Shown: positions 12,947-14,133 of the stretch, in pieces | How positions within the stretch are numbered: position 1 is the stretch's first letter | Layout: every line of letters begins with the position of its first letter | Assembly: GCA_041674865.1 (NCBI GenBank) | Contig: JBAYUX010000035.1 | Span: 1-14,133, forward strand | Reading direction: 5' to 3' | Length of the DNA: 14,133 nt | DNA from: CALREA01 sp041674865 | GTDB lineage: Bacteria; Patescibacteriota; Gracilibacteria; UBA1369; UBA12463 | Notes under the pieces: generated by a model | Database searches by the model: none | What the model saw: only the letters and a program-made list of their open reading frames with translations | What the model was told of the DNA's origin: nothing | Made by a program: the position numbers and the translations under genes

Positions 12947-14133
12947 TTCTGGATCGTCACTGATGGAGTGATTTCGTAGCCTCCGCAGCTGACGTCGGAC
13001 CAGAATTTAGCCTGTACCTGCATCTGACTGGAGATCGTCGCCAAGTTGATGTTGGCGGAGATTTCGGCCTGACCAGTATAGAGGCTTGTGCAGAATGGCG
13101 TACCCGGAGTGGCCAACACCTTGGTGGGATTGGAACTTGAAATCATCCACTCGAGAGGCATGTTGCCAAAAGCGCTGCCGCTCATCTTGGTGAGTTTTGC
13201 GGTTGCGTAGCTCCCGCTCACTCCCGTGATTTGGAGACAGTATTTGGGGCCGCATGCTTTCTGAGAATCGTAGGTGTAGGCCGTCGTGTTGACGCAAGTC
13301 ACGTTGTTCGCGCCACTGCACTGCCACGTTCCGCCGCAATTTCCGCACGAAGTTCCAGGGGTCGCCTGAAGTGTATTTGTTCCGCCGCACGCGTTGTAGT
13401 TTGGCGGAGGAGTGTAGACGTCAGGTGGCGTGTAAACATCGGGCGGGTTGTTTGGGGGAGGCGTGTATGTGTCTGGAGGAGAGGTGTCGGGTGAATCGTA
13501 CGTGTCTTGTGATTGTGTGACTTGTGTGTCGGGAGGAGACGAGATCACGTCCGGCGTTGATCCGGCGTCCGGTGTATTTGGCGGTGGATCAGAAATCGGG
13601 ACTTCTTTGCAGATGACCGAATCTTTTCCGTCGCACTCGTAGGTGCCATTCGTTCCGCAGGAAGAGTAGAGTTTGGCCGTGAGGGTTTTGCAACCGCCGC
13701 AGTCATTCATCGACGCTTCGCAGCAGAGCTTTTGGCTGTCCGGATCGGCGCATGACGACCAGGTGTTCCAGATGCAGTTGCTCATGCAGGTTCGGGTTTT
13801 GGTGCCGTTATTGCATTTGCCACAGACCTGAGATTCTTGTTCGCCGGGTGTGCATGGGCCTTCGCTTGTGCAGGTGTTGGTTTGTATCCACATGTAATTC
13901 ATGCAGCTCCATTTCTGGAAACCACATTTGCCACATGAGGATTGTTTGGTTGAACCGGGGCACTTGCACGAGAGGCCTGTTGAGGTGATGTCGACATCGG
14001 GACACTGATTGCTGCTCGTGATCACTTCGCCGGATTCGAGAATGGACATGCCTTTTTCGAAGTCTTGGCGATTCATCGCGAACTGCGTGTCGAAGTAGAC
14101 ATCGTTGATCGGCGCACCGAAGATGTCGGGACC
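12937..14133 (-). CDS. Cys-rich, Pro/Thr-linked secreted protein, 5' end outside window
   Basis: The frame stays open through the right edge, so the true start lies outside. An ATG at 14076 is internal, preceded by 19 in-frame codons. Numbering from that Met, residues 25-110 hold repeats of the form CTPG-x-x-x-SQ-x-CGKC-x(5)-T-x-TC-x(3)-C-x-W-x-x-WSSC, as in secreted proteins of Myxococcales. Residues 126-156 (CGGCKTL...SSCGTNGTYECDGKDSVIC) and 230-261 (CGGTNTLQATPGTSCGNCGG...C) are copies of a second Cys motif. They flank a Pro/Thr/Asp linker (158-228, PPDTYTPPP, PPDVYTPP). Residues 278-379 look like an all-beta C-terminal domain with Cys280, Cys329, Cys364 and Cys378. It is probably an extracellular adhesin-like or surface protein. 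The signal peptide would lie outside the window. By eye, G+C is higher than in the other genes. Confidence 0.75.
   Translation of the reverse strand, partial: GPDIFGAPINDVYFDTQFAMNRQDFEKGMSILESGEVITSSNQCPDVDITSTGLSCKCPGSTKQSSCGKCGFQKWSCMNYMWIQTNTCTSEGPCTPGEQESQVCGKCNNGTKTRTCMSNCIWNTWSSCADPDSQKLCCEASMNDCGGCKTLTAKLYSSCGTNGTYECDGKDSVICKEVPISDPPPNTPDAGSTPDVISSPPDTQVTQSQDTYDSPDTSPPDTYTPPPNNPPDVYTPPDVYTPPPNYNACGGTNTLQATPGTSCGNCGGTWQCSGANNVTCVNTTAYTYDSQKACGPKYCLQITGVSGSYATAKLTKMSGSAFGNMPLEWMISSSNPTKVLATPGTPFCTSLYTGQAEISANINLATISSQMQVQAKFWSDVSCGGYEITPSVTIQKCN
13393..13605 (-). repeat. Pro/Thr/Asp-rich linker repeats
   Basis: This stretch encodes a linker of about 70 residues built from irregular PPD[VT]YTPP-type units, including the tandem PPDVYTPPDVYTPPP. 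The DNA copies are imperfect. It is a flexible extracellular spacer between two Cys-rich modules and may vary in length between strains. Confidence 0.75.

Noticed and set aside
13231..13988. Several plus-strand frames opposite the Cys-rich protein
   Set aside because: They are Val/Gly/Arg/Cys-rich mirror images of the Pro/Thr/Cys codons on the other strand. The minus-strand protein has clear repeats and motifs.

Overview
The window looks like a chromosomal segment of a small-genome bacterium, most likely a member of the Candidate Phyla Radiation (Patescibacteria). This is an inference. It rests on the near absence of Shine-Dalgarno sequences (about one convincing case in 13 genes), A+T-rich promoters sitting very close to start codons, one Xer-type recombinase, SLH-domain and Cys-rich surface proteins, and several proteins with no recognisable family. 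No long reading frame contains an in-frame TGA, and two genes (the Xer recombinase and the PIN toxin) appear to end in TGA. The standard bacterial code therefore fits, which argues against the UGA=Gly lineages (Gracilibacteria, Absconditabacteria).

Layout. At 1-2145 (+) lie a divergent AIR-synthase (PurM)-like gene and an unusual DNA-binding protein with two tandem Fis/NtrC-type helix-turn-helix repeats. A block of five minus-strand genes follows at 2146-5364: ftsE without ftsX, an exported SLH-domain protein, a Xer tyrosine recombinase, and a Phd/YefM-like antitoxin with a VapC-like PIN toxin. Several of these have a recognisable promoter, and two have operator-like palindromes over the promoter. 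At 5451-7139 (+) is a dgt-nrdR pair whose frames overlap by 14 bases, joining dNTP hydrolysis to control of ribonucleotide reductase. A divergent pair follows: a small unknown exported protein (-) and an L,D-transpeptidase carrying an NBR1-like Ig domain (+). Next come tRNA-Cys(GCA), an unknown 195-residue protein, and a PcrA/UvrD helicase with a glycine-rich linker before its C-terminal Tudor-like domain, all on the + strand. After a mostly empty 386-base stretch, the right end holds the C-terminal part of a large Cys-rich, Pro/Thr/Asp-rich secreted protein (-) that runs off the window. By eye this end is richer in G+C than the rest.

How the genes work together. Envelope functions (FtsE, SLH protein, L,D-transpeptidase, Cys-rich protein), DNA maintenance (Xer, PcrA) and nucleotide metabolism (PurM-like, Dgt, NrdR) are interleaved. 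I see no CRISPR array, insertion sequence or prophage. I do not see a clear multi-gene novel defence system. The most original items are the tandem-HTH regulator, the NBR1-like/YkuD architecture, the operator palindromes at the Xer and toxin-antitoxin promoters, and the divergent PurM-like enzyme.
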